Below the pieces are notes generated by a model, which saw nothing but the letters and a program-made list of their open reading frames with translations, was not told the DNA's origin and did no database searches. Positions 1 through 10,585 of a DNA stretch of 64,000 bases are shown here, piece after piece. Source of the stretch: Bryopsis sp. KO-2023 (lineage: Eukaryota; Chlorophyta; Ulvophyceae; Bryopsidales; Bryopsidaceae); contig BSYQ01000008.1 of assembly GCA_030272585.1 (NCBI GenBank), positions 4,588,001-4,652,000 of the forward strand, given 5' to 3'. Both the position numbers and the translations under genes were made by a program. How positions within the stretch are numbered: position 1 is the stretch's first letter; each line of letters begins with the position of its first letter.

Positions 1-1810
1 AGCGTCCCCGTCTCCGCGAACCTCCGCTTCATCGCCTTCACCTCGTCCACCCACGCTACCTCGGTCGTGTACCACTCGTCGTTCGGGACGAGGGTGGCGC
101 GCAGGTGGACGGTGTCCTGTATTTTCTCGGTGCGGGTGGCGTTTTCAGTCTCGAGGGCGTCGATTCGCTTTTTATGCTGCTTGATGTTGCGCCTGCTATC
201 CTGCACCCTACAGCCCCGCACACACCGGGGTTAGAACCGCACACACACACACGAACCCCGCACACACACAACACCCCGCACACAGATAAAACCCCCACAG
301 CCCCGCACAAACGCGTATACACCCCGCACAGAACAGGAAAAGGGCGCTTACCTGTCGACCACTCGTTGGCAGAGCGTGCGGTACCCGATGACGAATCCCA
401 TGCGGCCCCCAACCACGCCTTCTTGATTCTGGGCGTGGAAGAGGATTCTGAAGATCGCCGCCCCCATCATATCAATAAGGCGCGGGCGAGTGGTTGGCGA
501 GACCACATTTCCTCCGACCTGCCCACCACGCACACACAATGATTAACCCCGCACACACTAACATTACCCCCTCCCCAACACCCAAACACCGCACACACAC
601 ACAACAACCCCCCGCACACACACAACAGAACCCCGCACACACGTACTGCAACCCCGCACAGCTTATAGTTCTCTGTTTTTTACTCACCGTTATCCCGTCA
701 GGCATATTTTGCCTTGACGCGAGCATCCTCATCGGGTTGCGGAGCGTCGGAACGATTTCCTGAGCCCAGTATTGGTTGATCAGCTGTTATACAAACACAC
801 ATGAGGAAAAAAGTTAATTAACCAACCAGTACCCCCGCACGAAGGTCGTGGAGCCCCGCACAGACGTTACTTAGCAAAACATTTGAGGAAGGGGTGCATA
901 TAATTTTGTGCACCGCACCTGACCTTGAGGACCCCGCACAGGACTTGCCTTACCTTGTTTAGCCACCCAAACTCTTTTTCGTTCTTGTAGCGGCGCCTGG
1001 TTTTCCCGTCCTTCACCACCTTCACTATGAGCCTCGTGTCGAGTCTGCCCGTGATGCTCTCTGCCTGGGTACTCTTGATAGATGGCAAACGAGCAGGCGT
1101 GGGAGTCGCCATAGCGACGAGCATCTCCTTCGCCGCCTCGACGACAGCCTGTACACCGCACAAAGGCGTTACCACCCCGCACCACAATGTTTCAACCACG
1201 CACAGAGACACAAAAAACATAAAACACGCAACACCGCACAGAAGCACAACAGCACCGCAGATGAGAACATCCACCCCGCACACTCACCATATCGATGGGC
1301 TCTACCACTGCATAGCCAATGGATTCCACCACGTGCAGGTAGCTCTCCATATTTTGGATGGTGGAAACGAGGGCTTCGTCGATGACATTGAATATGGGCT
1401 TGTTTATCGTCTTCGTCGACCAGAAGTGTATTTTTCTGCCTGTGAAAGTCTGAAAAAAAAGACAACATAGAATTTAGAGACAACCCCGCACACGGTCCCT
1501 GTGGCCCCGCACAAATCGAGAAGGAATTCCTCATACCCCCGCACAACAATCCGTGAAGCCCGCACGGAGATATGGACACCCCGCACAAAAACCCTGTACC
1601 CCGCACAGCGTAAAACGTTTACCACACAGATCACAAGTTGTTAAACCGAGCCGCCTTTGCGAATAACAGTCGTCTTCGTGGAACCAGATTTTTTCCTCAC
1701 CGCAATAAGAGCCGACGCCGTAAAAGGCCTCAGTTCGCCGTACTCCTCGAGGATCTCGCGCTCCCTGCCCTCGTTGTCGCCAGTCATTTTGTTAAGCACT
1801 TCCTCAAGTG
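1..1810 (-). CDS. Intron-rich gene of unknown family, 3' end beyond window
   Basis: Six exons read right to left, all with GT-AG borders and agreeing phases: about 1647-1810, 1288-1449, 954-1148, 688-783, 352-518 and 1-207 (continuing out of the window). The first junction uses a weak gtttaa donor, and the true start is not found; a further small upstream exon near 1888-1920 is possible. Readable pieces include RKIHFWSTKTINKPIFNVID, an Ala/Glu-rich helix in exon 3, a Gly-rich segment in exon 5 and a Lys/Glu coiled-coil-like stretch in the last exon. I do not recognise the family. Its introns are only about 140-200 nt and carry repeated TGTGCGGGG on the sense strand. It is divergent from, and within 250 bp of, a Tnp2-type transposase, so it may be the accessory gene of the same element, but a host gene cannot be excluded. 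Confidence 0.5.
208..1646 (-). repeat. Intronic TGTGCGGGG motif cluster, left block
   Basis: About 20 copies of CCCGCAC (plus strand) were counted by eye between 200 and 1610, nearly all in introns 208-351, 519-687, 784-953, 1149-1287 and 1450-1646 of the minus-strand gene. The usual unit is TGTGCGGGGT in the sense direction, separated by irregular 5-40 nt spacers and often extended by CA dinucleotides. The exons between them hold almost none. Confidence 0.85.
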
Positions 1811-2047
1811 CTCCGATCTCGTTAAGGGTAAGCACAAGAAAGAAAACAATCATTTTTGCAAAACGATAGAAAGGTAGACCGCACACACCGAGTTCACCAG
1901 GGTTCTCGAGCTCGATTGCCCCGCATGAAGCGCCAGGGGTGGGTTACATTATTTATAAACTAATTAGTGTGACTTGCGTAATGTGGACTGCTTTAGTTTC
2001 TGTCCCATTCCGTCTCACCTGTTGTTTCCTTGCCGTTAGCGTTAAAG

Positions 2048-2522
2048 ATGCCCAAGCGCGTGGGCTACACCGCCTTGAAGAGATACCTGCAAACTGAAGA
2101 CCCCTGCTGCCCAGCATGTGGACAGCGAATCGGCAGCGACACTTCCTGGAAGAGACATAAGCGCGACGGTGGAACTTGCCCGAACAAGGATCGCCTTGAA
2201 AGGGAGCTGCTCGAGATCGCTGCAGGTAAGTCATAACCTTGGAAATATGTTTTTTTCGCTTCCTTTCCACACCTGACGCGCGTGCGGTGTCCCGACAGCG
2301 CGTGACGGCGGCACAGACCCGGCACAGAACCAGGTGGACCCCGCACAGAACACGGTGGACCCCACAGGAACATCCGTGGTGCCCGTACAGATTGCGGTGG
2401 ACCCCGCAGGACCATCCGTGGTGCACGCACAGGATGGGGATGCGCCTCTTTTCGAAGACGGCTTTGCTGATGACATTCCTGATGATTTTGCTGATGAACA
2501 TGTTGAGGAGGGGGATGAAGAG

Positions 2523-2557
<35 letters not shown>

Positions 2558-2558
2558 G

Positions 2559-2638
<80 letters not shown>

Positions 2639-5600
2639 GGAGGACGAGGAGGAGGAGTTTGACGTACAGGGAAACGCCGCCCTCAGGCAGCCCCTGTACG
2701 CCACATGCAGCATGTCCCTGGTCCAGGTACGTGTGCGACGCATTGTGACTTCTGTGCGGGGTTGATTGACAGCCCCGCACAGAGAACCTGGGACCCCTTC
2801 ACAGGCAACCAGAAACCCCGCACAGAAGTCATTTTACCTTTTTCCCTTCTCATTGCTCTTCTAACCCTTCTAACCTTCTGTTTCAGGTGATGTTGGTCCT
2901 TTGGCATTTGAAAGTCCAATCGGGGATGACACGGGAGACATTCGAGACCCTGCTGAGGTTGATGGCCGCGGTACTTCCGAAGCCCAACTCCTTACCGACG
3001 ACTTTCGCATCGTTCAAGGGGATGATGAAGGTGCGCCACCTGAAGAAGCAGACTTACCTGATGTGTCAGAAGGGTTGCCGAGCCTACAAGGAGAACAGGT
3101 GAGAGGATACTCTGTGCGGCGTGAAAGCATCCCTGTGCGGGGTAATATGGTCCCTGTGCGGGGTCAAGCTGGAAAAGTAGTCAAATGTGTTTGTGGGCTA
3201 GGAGTCCTCTGTGCGGGGTAAACGAAGCCCTGTGCGGGGTATATTGGTTGTTGTGCCGGGTCAGGCTGCAGCAGGAAAATAACAAAGAAAAAAAGGATAA
3301 AAAAGTGAACCCACAGAGTTCAGAGCGTAAGGGGACTCGAACCCACCACCAACTAAGCTGCAGTCATGCATTCTAACAACGCGGACCAGGCGAACACGAT
3401 ATCTTTCAATCTAAACGCTCCCTAATCCCCTTTAGCGTTATAACTTATGGGATAAGTCACAAACACTCAGCACACACACAAATTGTGCTCTGGGGGAATC
3501 GAACCCTCGACCACACCGCCTAAGGTTATTCACCTTATCGGTGGAGCACCCTAAGCCACGATACTTCACCGATGTTAAGTTATTTTGTAACACTGTTTAA
3601 TTTTAATTTTACGGAATTGCTAAAAGATTAAGGCATATGATTGCAACACCCAAGATTCTAACGCGTTCTGCTTGGCTTAGTGCTTAGCGTAGTATGTCTT
3701 GACACCGTGTGGGACGGTGTTCGAATCCTACTCTGTTCCCTTGGGTTTGGTTTTGTCTTCGTACATGAGATGTGTGGAACCCGTTTTAACCTGTTTTAAC
3801 CCACACTAAACCATCGTGGTGCGGTGGCTTAGAGTATTAGAGTGTATGGTTATAGTCTTAGAGGTTGTATGTTCGAATCTTAATAGGTTCTCACGAGTTT
3901 AGGGTTAGAATTGTGTGCCATTGCAACGGTTTTCCGTGATCTGATCGGGGATCGGAACAGTCGGTCTCCGGTGTCGGATCCCTAGTATGGAAAGAGTTGC
4001 CATATTGAATTCTTTGTTGTTCTTAATCGATGTTACTCTTCAGGACCACCGCCACTCCCCAGAGCGTTTGCGAGTGTGGCCTTCCTTTGTTCCATCTCTC
4101 CGGGACCGTCCTCACGCCGGTGAGAAGGATCTTCTACTTCGGCGTGAAGTCCGTCCTTCGCATCATGCATGGTAGCTATGCATTTTGCGAGGCGAGGATT
4201 CACGCCGCGATGAGATCCTTCTCGGTGAAGTCCACCCCTGTCATGCAGATATTGGGAGATTTGCTTCCCGACGGGGTGGATCTTCAGGATATCACCACCG
4301 GCCTCTATGAGGTCGGTGGTGATTATTTCGGCCTGGGGACAGGGAGGCGCCGCAATTACTCGATCGGCGCCTTCTTTATCAGATGTGGTGAGCTGATATA
4401 TATGTATATATTGGTTGTTTCTCGTTCCTATTGAGGTGATTGATGTGAAAAAACAATGGTGTACTGAAAGTTTTAACGTGTGTTCGAATTTTTTCAGACG
4501 ACCTCCATGACTCCGTCCGGATGCAGGTGGAGAACCACTACCCCATTGCCCTCATCCCCGGTCCAAAGGAGCCCGAGAGCTTACAGGGAGTCCTGCGGTT
4601 GATTGTGCAGGACTTCCTGAAGCTCATACCTGGTGGGCCGGGGATGAGGTTGAGGGGATGGTCGCCCCCCGCCACCGGATCCGTTGGACCCTTGACGCGT
4701 TCTGACAGTGTGGAGCACTGGGCGTTGCTGTCCAGTGTGACCGGTGATACTCCTTGGCTTGCGAAAGTCGAGTTAGCACGCGGTCACACTGGACGCAACG
4801 CCTGTCCTGACTGTCATGGGACTACGAGCGTCGTCACCACTCGCTCCGGGGTCACTACTCACAGGTGTGAAGATACGTGATGTTGATCCAGTTGCCTTGG
4901 TGAACCTGATACACAGTTACGTGGAAACTGACGTGTTCGTCATTCATGTAGGTACATGGGGTATCTTGCGCCAACCAGGCGTTCCGAGGAGGACATGAGC
5001 GAGCTTCTGACACTCCGGCCGGGGCAGGTGTGTCCTTGTTGTCCTTGTTTTTATTATTGTTTTTGCGACTTCTTCGTTATTCTCTCTTCTTTGCATAAAG
5101 TGATCTCATGTTTTTTTTTAAGTCAGGAATTTCTCGGTAATTTGATCCTATTTGGTGTTTTTATAGGACCCCAACTGGACGCCCATCGATCGTGACACGC
5201 ACAGGACACGTGAGGAGTATCTGCACTTTGCAGCGCTCGCGGACACGCCTGCCTTGGATCCCGTCGCTGCGCATGTCCGCGGACGATCGGTTCTCCACGA
5301 CCTTCCGTACTTCGCACCGGAAGTACTGAAGGTCGTGGGGGCCTCTCATTTGATGCTCTTTGGCCTCGTCAAAGACTTCTTATACGAGGTATGTGTGTTT
5401 CTCTTGCTTATGTTTGATATATATTATGAATGCAAAAGGCTATTAATTGTGTTGTTGAAACCACAGTTTTTATAGAGTAAAGTTGTTCCCCACTCACTTC
5501 CTAAATACACAAACTCAAACTCGACTAACATCCCTCAGCGGAGCGGCGCTTTGACTTGCGCGATCCACATGTGTGACTAAACCGCCCCATCCGATCCCAA

Positions 5601-7418
5601 TGGGTTTTACAGTGTGTATCGATAGTAACATATGTGTGATTGCCAAGATCCGGAGCCGTCTCCTTGGAGCTTCGCGGCGTGCAGACCTTGCCCAGTACCG
5701 GAGGGCACTTGCCGGCGTCCGACTCCCGACAGACTTTGGGGGTCTGGTGATCGACATCTGTGCTGACAGGAAACAGCACACGATGTACGATTACGCGTTG
5801 CTGGTTCGGTGAGTTAATTCTTCAATAAGAAAGCAAAATGTGTCTGAAACGAAACAGGAATACCAAAGGTCTCACTTTCATGTACGCTGTACGTGTAGGA
5901 GTTATGGGGCTTTCGTGTTCCATTCCTGCCTGCATAGAGACGAGTTCGTGGCGTGGGACCAGCTCTGCACTGCCGCCACCCACTATACCTCCCACCGAGC
6001 CATGGCTGGAGCTACCATGGATGACTGCATCGAGAGAGGCCGTGTGATTCGGGACACGATGTACCAGTATGCTCGGTGAGCGACGTTGTGCGGGTGAAAA
6101 CATTGGCGATTTCGTTTACTGTCATGAGGTTTTCCTTGTTCTTTCGATTGCGACAATACAAAGGCGACGATTATTCAGTGAACAATATTCACGTCTTAAT
6201 TTTCACGTTTACAGGAACGTCCAAACCCTTTTTGGGGCGGGGATGTGTACCTTTAACCTGCACAAAATCATTTGTGTGGGTTATCGGCAAGAGAGCGTAC
6301 GTGGGGCGATTTCACGTTCGGGGGAGTCGTGGGTCGAGCGAGCGGTTGGACACATCAAGCGTGTTTCCGCGGGACGTGTCAAGAGATGTGCGGGAGAAAT
6401 GATTGCAAACGATGTTCTCTCCGACATGTGAGAACTACAGCCAAGTCTCCAACACTTTCGTATGCTCAAACTAAGAGAACCCAAGAAAAGCAGATAAACA
6501 TGTTTGTACTATTCCTTTCTTTATGTTTTCAAAGTGTTGAACGATTCGATTTGTGGTTTTAAAGGGCGTTGAGGGCAAACGCAAACATGCTTTCGCAAGA
6601 CGAGCAAAGTGTGGTGGACGCTATCATTACTCCCCCGCCGAGGAAGCCGTTGGACACCATCACCACCCTGGAGTACACGTTTTCCTTCCTCCCTCGACCT
6701 GTATCGGCATCGGACATTCGGACATTCGTGGACGCCATTCGGGAGGCGATTAGGACGTACGTGATTCCGCAGAAGCTTGTTGAGTTATAATTGATTGATT
6801 CCAAACGGGACGATGCACTAAGCTACCATTGATGTGTTCGTAGGTGGGGCTTCTCTCTTCCGGGGTGGACGGTGGGCGACCTGCTGCCATACGCCATCCA
6901 CCGGACTTTCCGGGTCACTCGAGACACGATCCAGGGACGCGAGGAGTTTTTTGCGACTGGGTGGTCCTCCACGGAGCGAGGTATTAACCTTAAACCGTGT
7001 TGCACACTCAAATTTTGGTAAAGGGAATCTCCCCAAGAGTGGTATATTACCTGCTACGAGCTATTGTTTTAAAATGTTGTGTTTTCCAGGTGACGACTCG
7101 ACGTGTCTTTACGTCGAGTACGAGGACGACGAGGGCAGGAAGACGATGTACGGGGGACACGTCCGTGCCTTGTACACTGTCCGGGATGCTGGGTTCGGAC
7201 GGTGTCCCCCTCGGGTCGTTGCGATGGTGGACCTGTACCAGCTCGTCTACGTGGATGCTCGATTCAGGCAGGGTCGTCCGGTCAGGCTCACGAACTTGTT
7301 CAAGACGAGGGGGAGAAAGCTTGAGGGTTATCCGGTGCTCTTGGAGGACGCCTTGTCGAAGCTGATGTGTTTGAGGGAGGGCCAGTCGAGATATTATTGT
7401 TTTTACACAGGGGTTTGA
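2048..7418 (+). CDS. Tnp2-type (CACTA/EnSpm-like) transposase, 13 exons
   Basis: Cut-and-paste transposase of a DNA transposon. Exons: 2048-2225, 2299-2726, 2887-3098, 4044-4387, 4498-4864, 4952-5027, 5167-5388, 5648-5808, 5938-6075, 6215-6427, 6565-6756, 6844-6980, 7090-7418. They sum to 2,997 nt (998 aa plus stop) with every phase matching. The N-terminus has a Cys/His finger (CCPACG...H...C), then a long poly-Glu tract (exon 2). Exon 3 has the family block with ETFETLLRLM and LPKPNSLPTTF. A Cys pair (VCECG) follows, then PIALIPGPKEP, the GHTGRNACPDCH block, LHDLPYF with MLFGLVKDFL, and MCTFNLHKI, which match the order of Tnp2 proteins as I know them. I did not locate element termini or the catalytic acidic triad with certainty. 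With no disabling change seen it may be active or recently active. The start is the first ATG in frame with the finger. Confidence 0.75.
2515..2660 (+). repeat. GAG/GAA microsatellite coding poly-Glu
   Basis: Almost uninterrupted purine trinucleotide repeat inside transposase exon 2. It encodes about 45 acidic residues in frame. The opposite strand shows a spurious poly-Ser frame. Confidence 0.9.
2747..2830. repeat. 17-bp perfect inverted repeat in transposase intron 2
   Basis: GACTTCTGTGCGGGGTT at 2747-2763 is the exact reverse complement of 2814-2830, with a 50-nt spacer. The repeat sits wholly inside intron 2727-2886. A second, shorter pair (TGTGCGGGG and CCCCGCACA) is nested in its left half. 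Confidence 0.9.
3099..3265 (+). repeat. TGTGCGGGG motif block at the start of transposase intron 3
   Basis: About six copies of TGTGCGGGGT or close variants directly after the donor at 3099, in the sense direction of the transposase. Later transposase introns lack the motif. Confidence 0.8.
3318..3392 (-). repeat. tRNA-like module 1
   Basis: On the minus strand a Pol III B-box match (GGGTTCGAGTCCCC) lies downstream of an A-box-like CCTGGTCCGCGTTGTTAGA. It does not fold into a clean cloverleaf by eye, so a tRNA-derived repeat is more likely than a working tRNA gene. Confidence 0.45.
3485..3560 (-). repeat. tRNA-like module 2
   Basis: The minus strand reads TGGCTTAGGGTG (A-box-like), then a TAAGGT...ACCTTA hairpin, then a GGGTTCGATTCCCCC T-arm and B box. 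Partial pairing of GTGCTC with GAGCAC resembles an acceptor stem. Spacing is wrong for a standard tRNA, hence a tRNA-derived element. Confidence 0.5.
3670..3745 (+). repeat. tRNA-like module 3
   Basis: TGGCTTAGTGCTTAG (A-box-like) is followed about 45 nt later by GGTGTTCGAATCC (B-box-like). It has the opposite orientation to modules 1 and 2. No complete cloverleaf seen. Confidence 0.45.
3818..3890 (+). repeat. tRNA-like module 4
   Basis: GGTGGCTTAGAGTATTAG followed by TATGTTCGAATCTT, the same A-box/B-box layout as module 3, but with a weaker B box. Confidence 0.4.
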
Positions 7419-8141
7419 TGTTGGGTGTTTCGTTCTTTCTTTATTTTCATTTTCGTCGTTTTTTGTGTTATAATCCGACGGCCGTAACATTTTGTCTATG
7501 TTCTTCAACATAACGATCACGAAGCTACACTTGAAGCCAACACTCAGATAAACTTAAAGTCGCAAGTCATCGATGAAGCCAATTAGTAAGGAGATCAACC
7601 ACGAAGAAGAAACAAATATGGAACATTATCGGACTCAAGTGACCCGAGTTCAAACCCCACTCCTCCCACTTAACGACCCACAATACCCATGGAAAAATCC
7701 CTCTTCCCCAAGCCCCGCTTCACGAAAACTGGGCGTCCCTTCATTGTCGTCAACTCCATGCAGACGTCAAATCCGGCCGTCACATCATTCGACGTCGTCA
7801 GACATGCGCATTTTGACACGTGACTAAGGTTTTCAAACTTTTTCTGTTCGCCACAATCGGGTAAGCGAAGTCTTCTGGAAGAGCGCCACGCTGGGGTCGG
7901 CGGAAAGGTATTGTTCCACTGTTTCAGGTATGGATCGCAGCCACCAGAATCTCTCCCGAACACGAGAACTCGACGACAGGGCCCATCACTTCTTGACACC
8001 TCACATCGTCGGTTTCTTATGATGGCCGTTGAAAGGTACACAATTGAAAGTGGACTTCGTGTGACAAGTGGTTTTATGGTGCTTCCAGGGGAGGTCACAG
8101 TCGGAAGGGAATCGGAAGCTGAATGCAGTTGGGTGCACCGA
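7419..8141. other. Gap after the transposase, no supported gene
   Basis: Only overlapping short frames on both strands with no splice-consistent model. No transposon terminal repeat could be matched to one upstream of 2048. Confidence 0.5.
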
Positions 8142-8278
8142 GCAGCACATTTGAACAGGAGAAGAAAAAGATAAAGTCGATGGAGGAGGAGTTTAAACAG
8201 GGAAGGAGGAGGAGGGATGCGGAGATGGCCGAAATGGAAACGCAAGTGCGACTGGCCAAGTACAAATCCAAGCTGAGG
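8142..8278 (+). CDS. Candidate orphan coiled-coil exon
   Basis: An acceptor (gaatgcag) precedes an open stretch reading LGAPSSTFEQEKKKIKSMEE and continuing as a Lys/Glu/Arg-rich helix, ending at an AG|GTGCGAG donor in phase 2. No partner exon was found on either side, so gene membership is unknown; it might be an upstream piece of the helicase remnant that follows. Confidence 0.3.
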
Positions 8279-8527
8279 TGCGAGCCGCCGTCGAACCGCC
8301 GTCGAACTGGTTCCCCCAGATTGATCACCTTCAAATATCCAGAGGCTGTAAGCCACTCCAAATAAAAATTATATATATATAGACCTGGTTAGCTTTGCCT
8401 CCCTGTGTCTGTGTTGCAACAGTTGAACTTGAGGGTTAAGTCTGTTCTGTTTTTTGCATTACAGACACCACAATAAAAGGAGAGAGAAGTCCACCCCTCG
8501 AGTTTCCGACCCCCCTGATGAAAGTGT

Positions 8528-9022
8528 TTTCCAGTGCAAAACACCAAATTGTGGACCAGGTATAATCTGTGGAGAAACGATACTCAGGAGGAAGTCGAAG
8601 GTGGGAAATTCAATCAGCAACGTCTCTGCCATTGGGCTGACTTGGACAGTCCCCAAAAAAACATCAAATGTGTTAAAAAACCCCCCCAAAAAAATGCCCT
8701 GATGTGTTACAGGGAATTATGCTATGATGTGTTACAGGGAATTATGCTGTGGGTGCATCAGGAAATGCTGGGAGTTTCTACCTTGGGGGGATGGCTAGGA
8801 ATATCTATGATTCGTGCATCATGAATTTTTGGTAATTTTTCTCGCAGGCTTAGGAAGGAGGATGACAGAGATTTTTCCAGTGCAAAACACCAAATTGTGG
8901 ACCAGGTATAATCTGTGGAGAAACGATACTCAGGAGGAAGTCGAAGGTGGGGAATTCAATGAGCAATATCTCTGCCATGGGGTCGACATGGACAGTCCCC
9001 AAAAAAATATCAAATATCTCAT
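8528..9022. repeat. Duplicated ~140-bp block, copies 350 bp apart
   Basis: The block at about 8528-8671 recurs at about 8877-9022 with few differences, starting TTTTCCAGTGCAAAACACCA and ending in CAGTCCCCAAAAAAA. Each copy could encode the same short peptide AKHQIVDQ before a GT donor, so a duplicated exon is possible. Confidence 0.75.
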
Positions 9023-9892
9023 CAGGGCTCATTGGACTCTGCATGTCTAAGGGCAGATATTTCAGAATAACAGGTTCGACATACCATTAGTAATCAAATA
9101 TGTATTTTCATTCCCTATTTCTCGGTGTTGTTTTTTCCAGATTTTGTTTTGTTCGCTGACGAAAGAGCAAAGGGAACTGTACAGAGCTTACATTCATTCC
9201 AAAGATGTGATCGAAATAATCAACAAAAAGAGGCATGCACTGGCGGGAATCGACGTCATGAGGAAAATATGCAATCACCCCGATTTGCTGGACTTGGCAA
9301 AATCAGAAATCTCGGAAGACTACGGGGATCCGGAGAGAAGCGGAAAAATGACCATCATGGCGAAAGTGCTCAAACACTGGAAAGAAGAGGTGAATTTATA
9401 AAAAGATGGGTTTGCCAAGAAGCCTGTTGTCTGCCTATGTGTGTTGAGCATGATATTTTGACCACATATTTCACAGCTGCAACGTTTTTTTCCCCTCGTT
9501 CGAAAGGGGATGAGAAAAAAAGGGTATTTTTCGATTTCTCCTGAAGTTGCATTAATTTTTTTTTATCTTCTAGCCGGGATTATATTTTGAGGATGGGTGC
9601 ATCTGGTGTTTGTTTAAGCAGGGGCACAAGGTGTTGCTCTTCAGTGAAACTCAACAGATGCTGGATATTTTTGAAAAATTTGCTCAGAAGGAAGGCTATG
9701 TTTACCACAGAATGGATGGCTCCACCAGCATTGGAATAAGAGGCACCTTGATGGACGATTTCAACGAAAACCCAGACATATTCTTATTTTTATTAACGAC
9801 CAAGGTAGGGGGAAACCCACTACCTCATTGGACTCATACCTCATTGCCCTGATGTGTTACAGGGAATTATGCTGTGGGTGCATCAGCAAGAT
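8698..9892. repeat. Dispersed short repeat TGATGTGTTACAGGGAATTA
   Basis: Found twice in tandem at 8698-8750 and again at about 9850-9890; the second tandem copy and the distant one share the continuation TGCTGTGGGTGCATCAG. The copies flank the helicase remnant exons. Confidence 0.8.
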
Positions 9893-10060
9893 GCATCTCA
9901 TATGACAGGAACCTTTTTTTGCAGTAATGGAAGAGGCAAAAAAGAAAAAATGTTGAGTTGGCTTTTAGTTATCTTCAAATAATTGATTTTTTCCAACCCT
10001 TGGACGCAGGAAATGTACAAAATTCGCATGATACAGTACACAGGGCTAATCAGCTCATGG
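9141..10060 (+). pseudogene. CSB: CSB/RAD26-type SNF2 helicase remnant
   Basis: Two clean exons survive: 9141-9389 (83 codons; CSLTKEQRELYRAYI, then ICNHPDLL) and 9619-9804 (62 codons; HKVLLFSETQQMLDIF, YHRMDGSTS, FLLTTKVGG). Phases agree. They match the middle of the C-terminal helicase lobe of the transcription-coupled repair ATPase CSB/ERCC6. The following motifs (the DPDWNPS-type block and the arginine-finger RAWRIGQ block) are missing. A possible last exon near 10012 reads EMYKIRMIQY, like the segment after motif VI. The DEAH half upstream is also absent. I infer a decayed or partial copy; a complete gene likely lies elsewhere. Short repeats on both sides may mark the rearrangement. Confidence 0.7.
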
Positions 10061-10585
10061 GTCCATGGGAGGGGGGATGTATTCTTTTGTTCGTAAAGAT
10101 GAGGTACAGTGGAGATTATTCGAGGATTGAAAAGACCAATCCCGGCAGAAAAAGGAAGATGGAGGTGTGTTAGAATGGGCAGCCTGCCCACCCCATGAAA
10201 AGGGAAGCTGGAATAGGGTGATTTCCGCCCCCCCTTTTTTCCACTATGGTGCAACATGCTTCTTTTGTTTCTGGTATCATACGTGCGCATTGGCTGAAAA
10301 AACAATTAAAAAATGGTTAGAAGTGGGTCAGATGGGTATTTATATGTTGAACGAGCTCTGTATTATTGAAATACAAGCGCAGGGTTGGAATGGCAGGATC
10401 AGAGTTCATGGTTCTGGGCTATTTTTTTGGTTTCTATTTCTGTTTTGGAATAAGTGGGAATGAACAAGTGTTCTATCATAAAATGGGGTGTACATTTCAA
10501 AAGGGGTTTTGTCATTGTTGTTTTATTGTAACAACCATTTTGTCACCATAAATCTGCACAAATGTGTTTCTACAATCACTAAGCA
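10061..10585. other. Gap with no supported gene
   Basis: AT-rich spacer between the helicase remnant and the repeat block; nothing recognisable seen. Confidence 0.5.

Noticed and set aside
200-1620. CRISPR-like array of short repeats
   Set aside because: Units are only about 9-10 nt, spacers are irregular and low in complexity, and the genome is eukaryotic.
2231-2743. Minus-strand poly-Ser protein
   Set aside because: Complement of the GAG/GAA repeat in transposase exon 2; no other support.
2901-3221. Plus-strand acidic frame over transposase exon 3
   Set aside because: The alternative frame at 2887-3098 matches the Tnp2 block and joins in phase to both neighbours.
7640-7680. Possible tRNA B box (GAGTTCAAACCCC)
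   Set aside because: No convincing A box or stem structure upstream; judged chance similarity.
7670-8356. 228-codon minus-strand frame
   Set aside because: No ATG start, no recognisable content, and it overlaps a spliced candidate exon on the plus strand.
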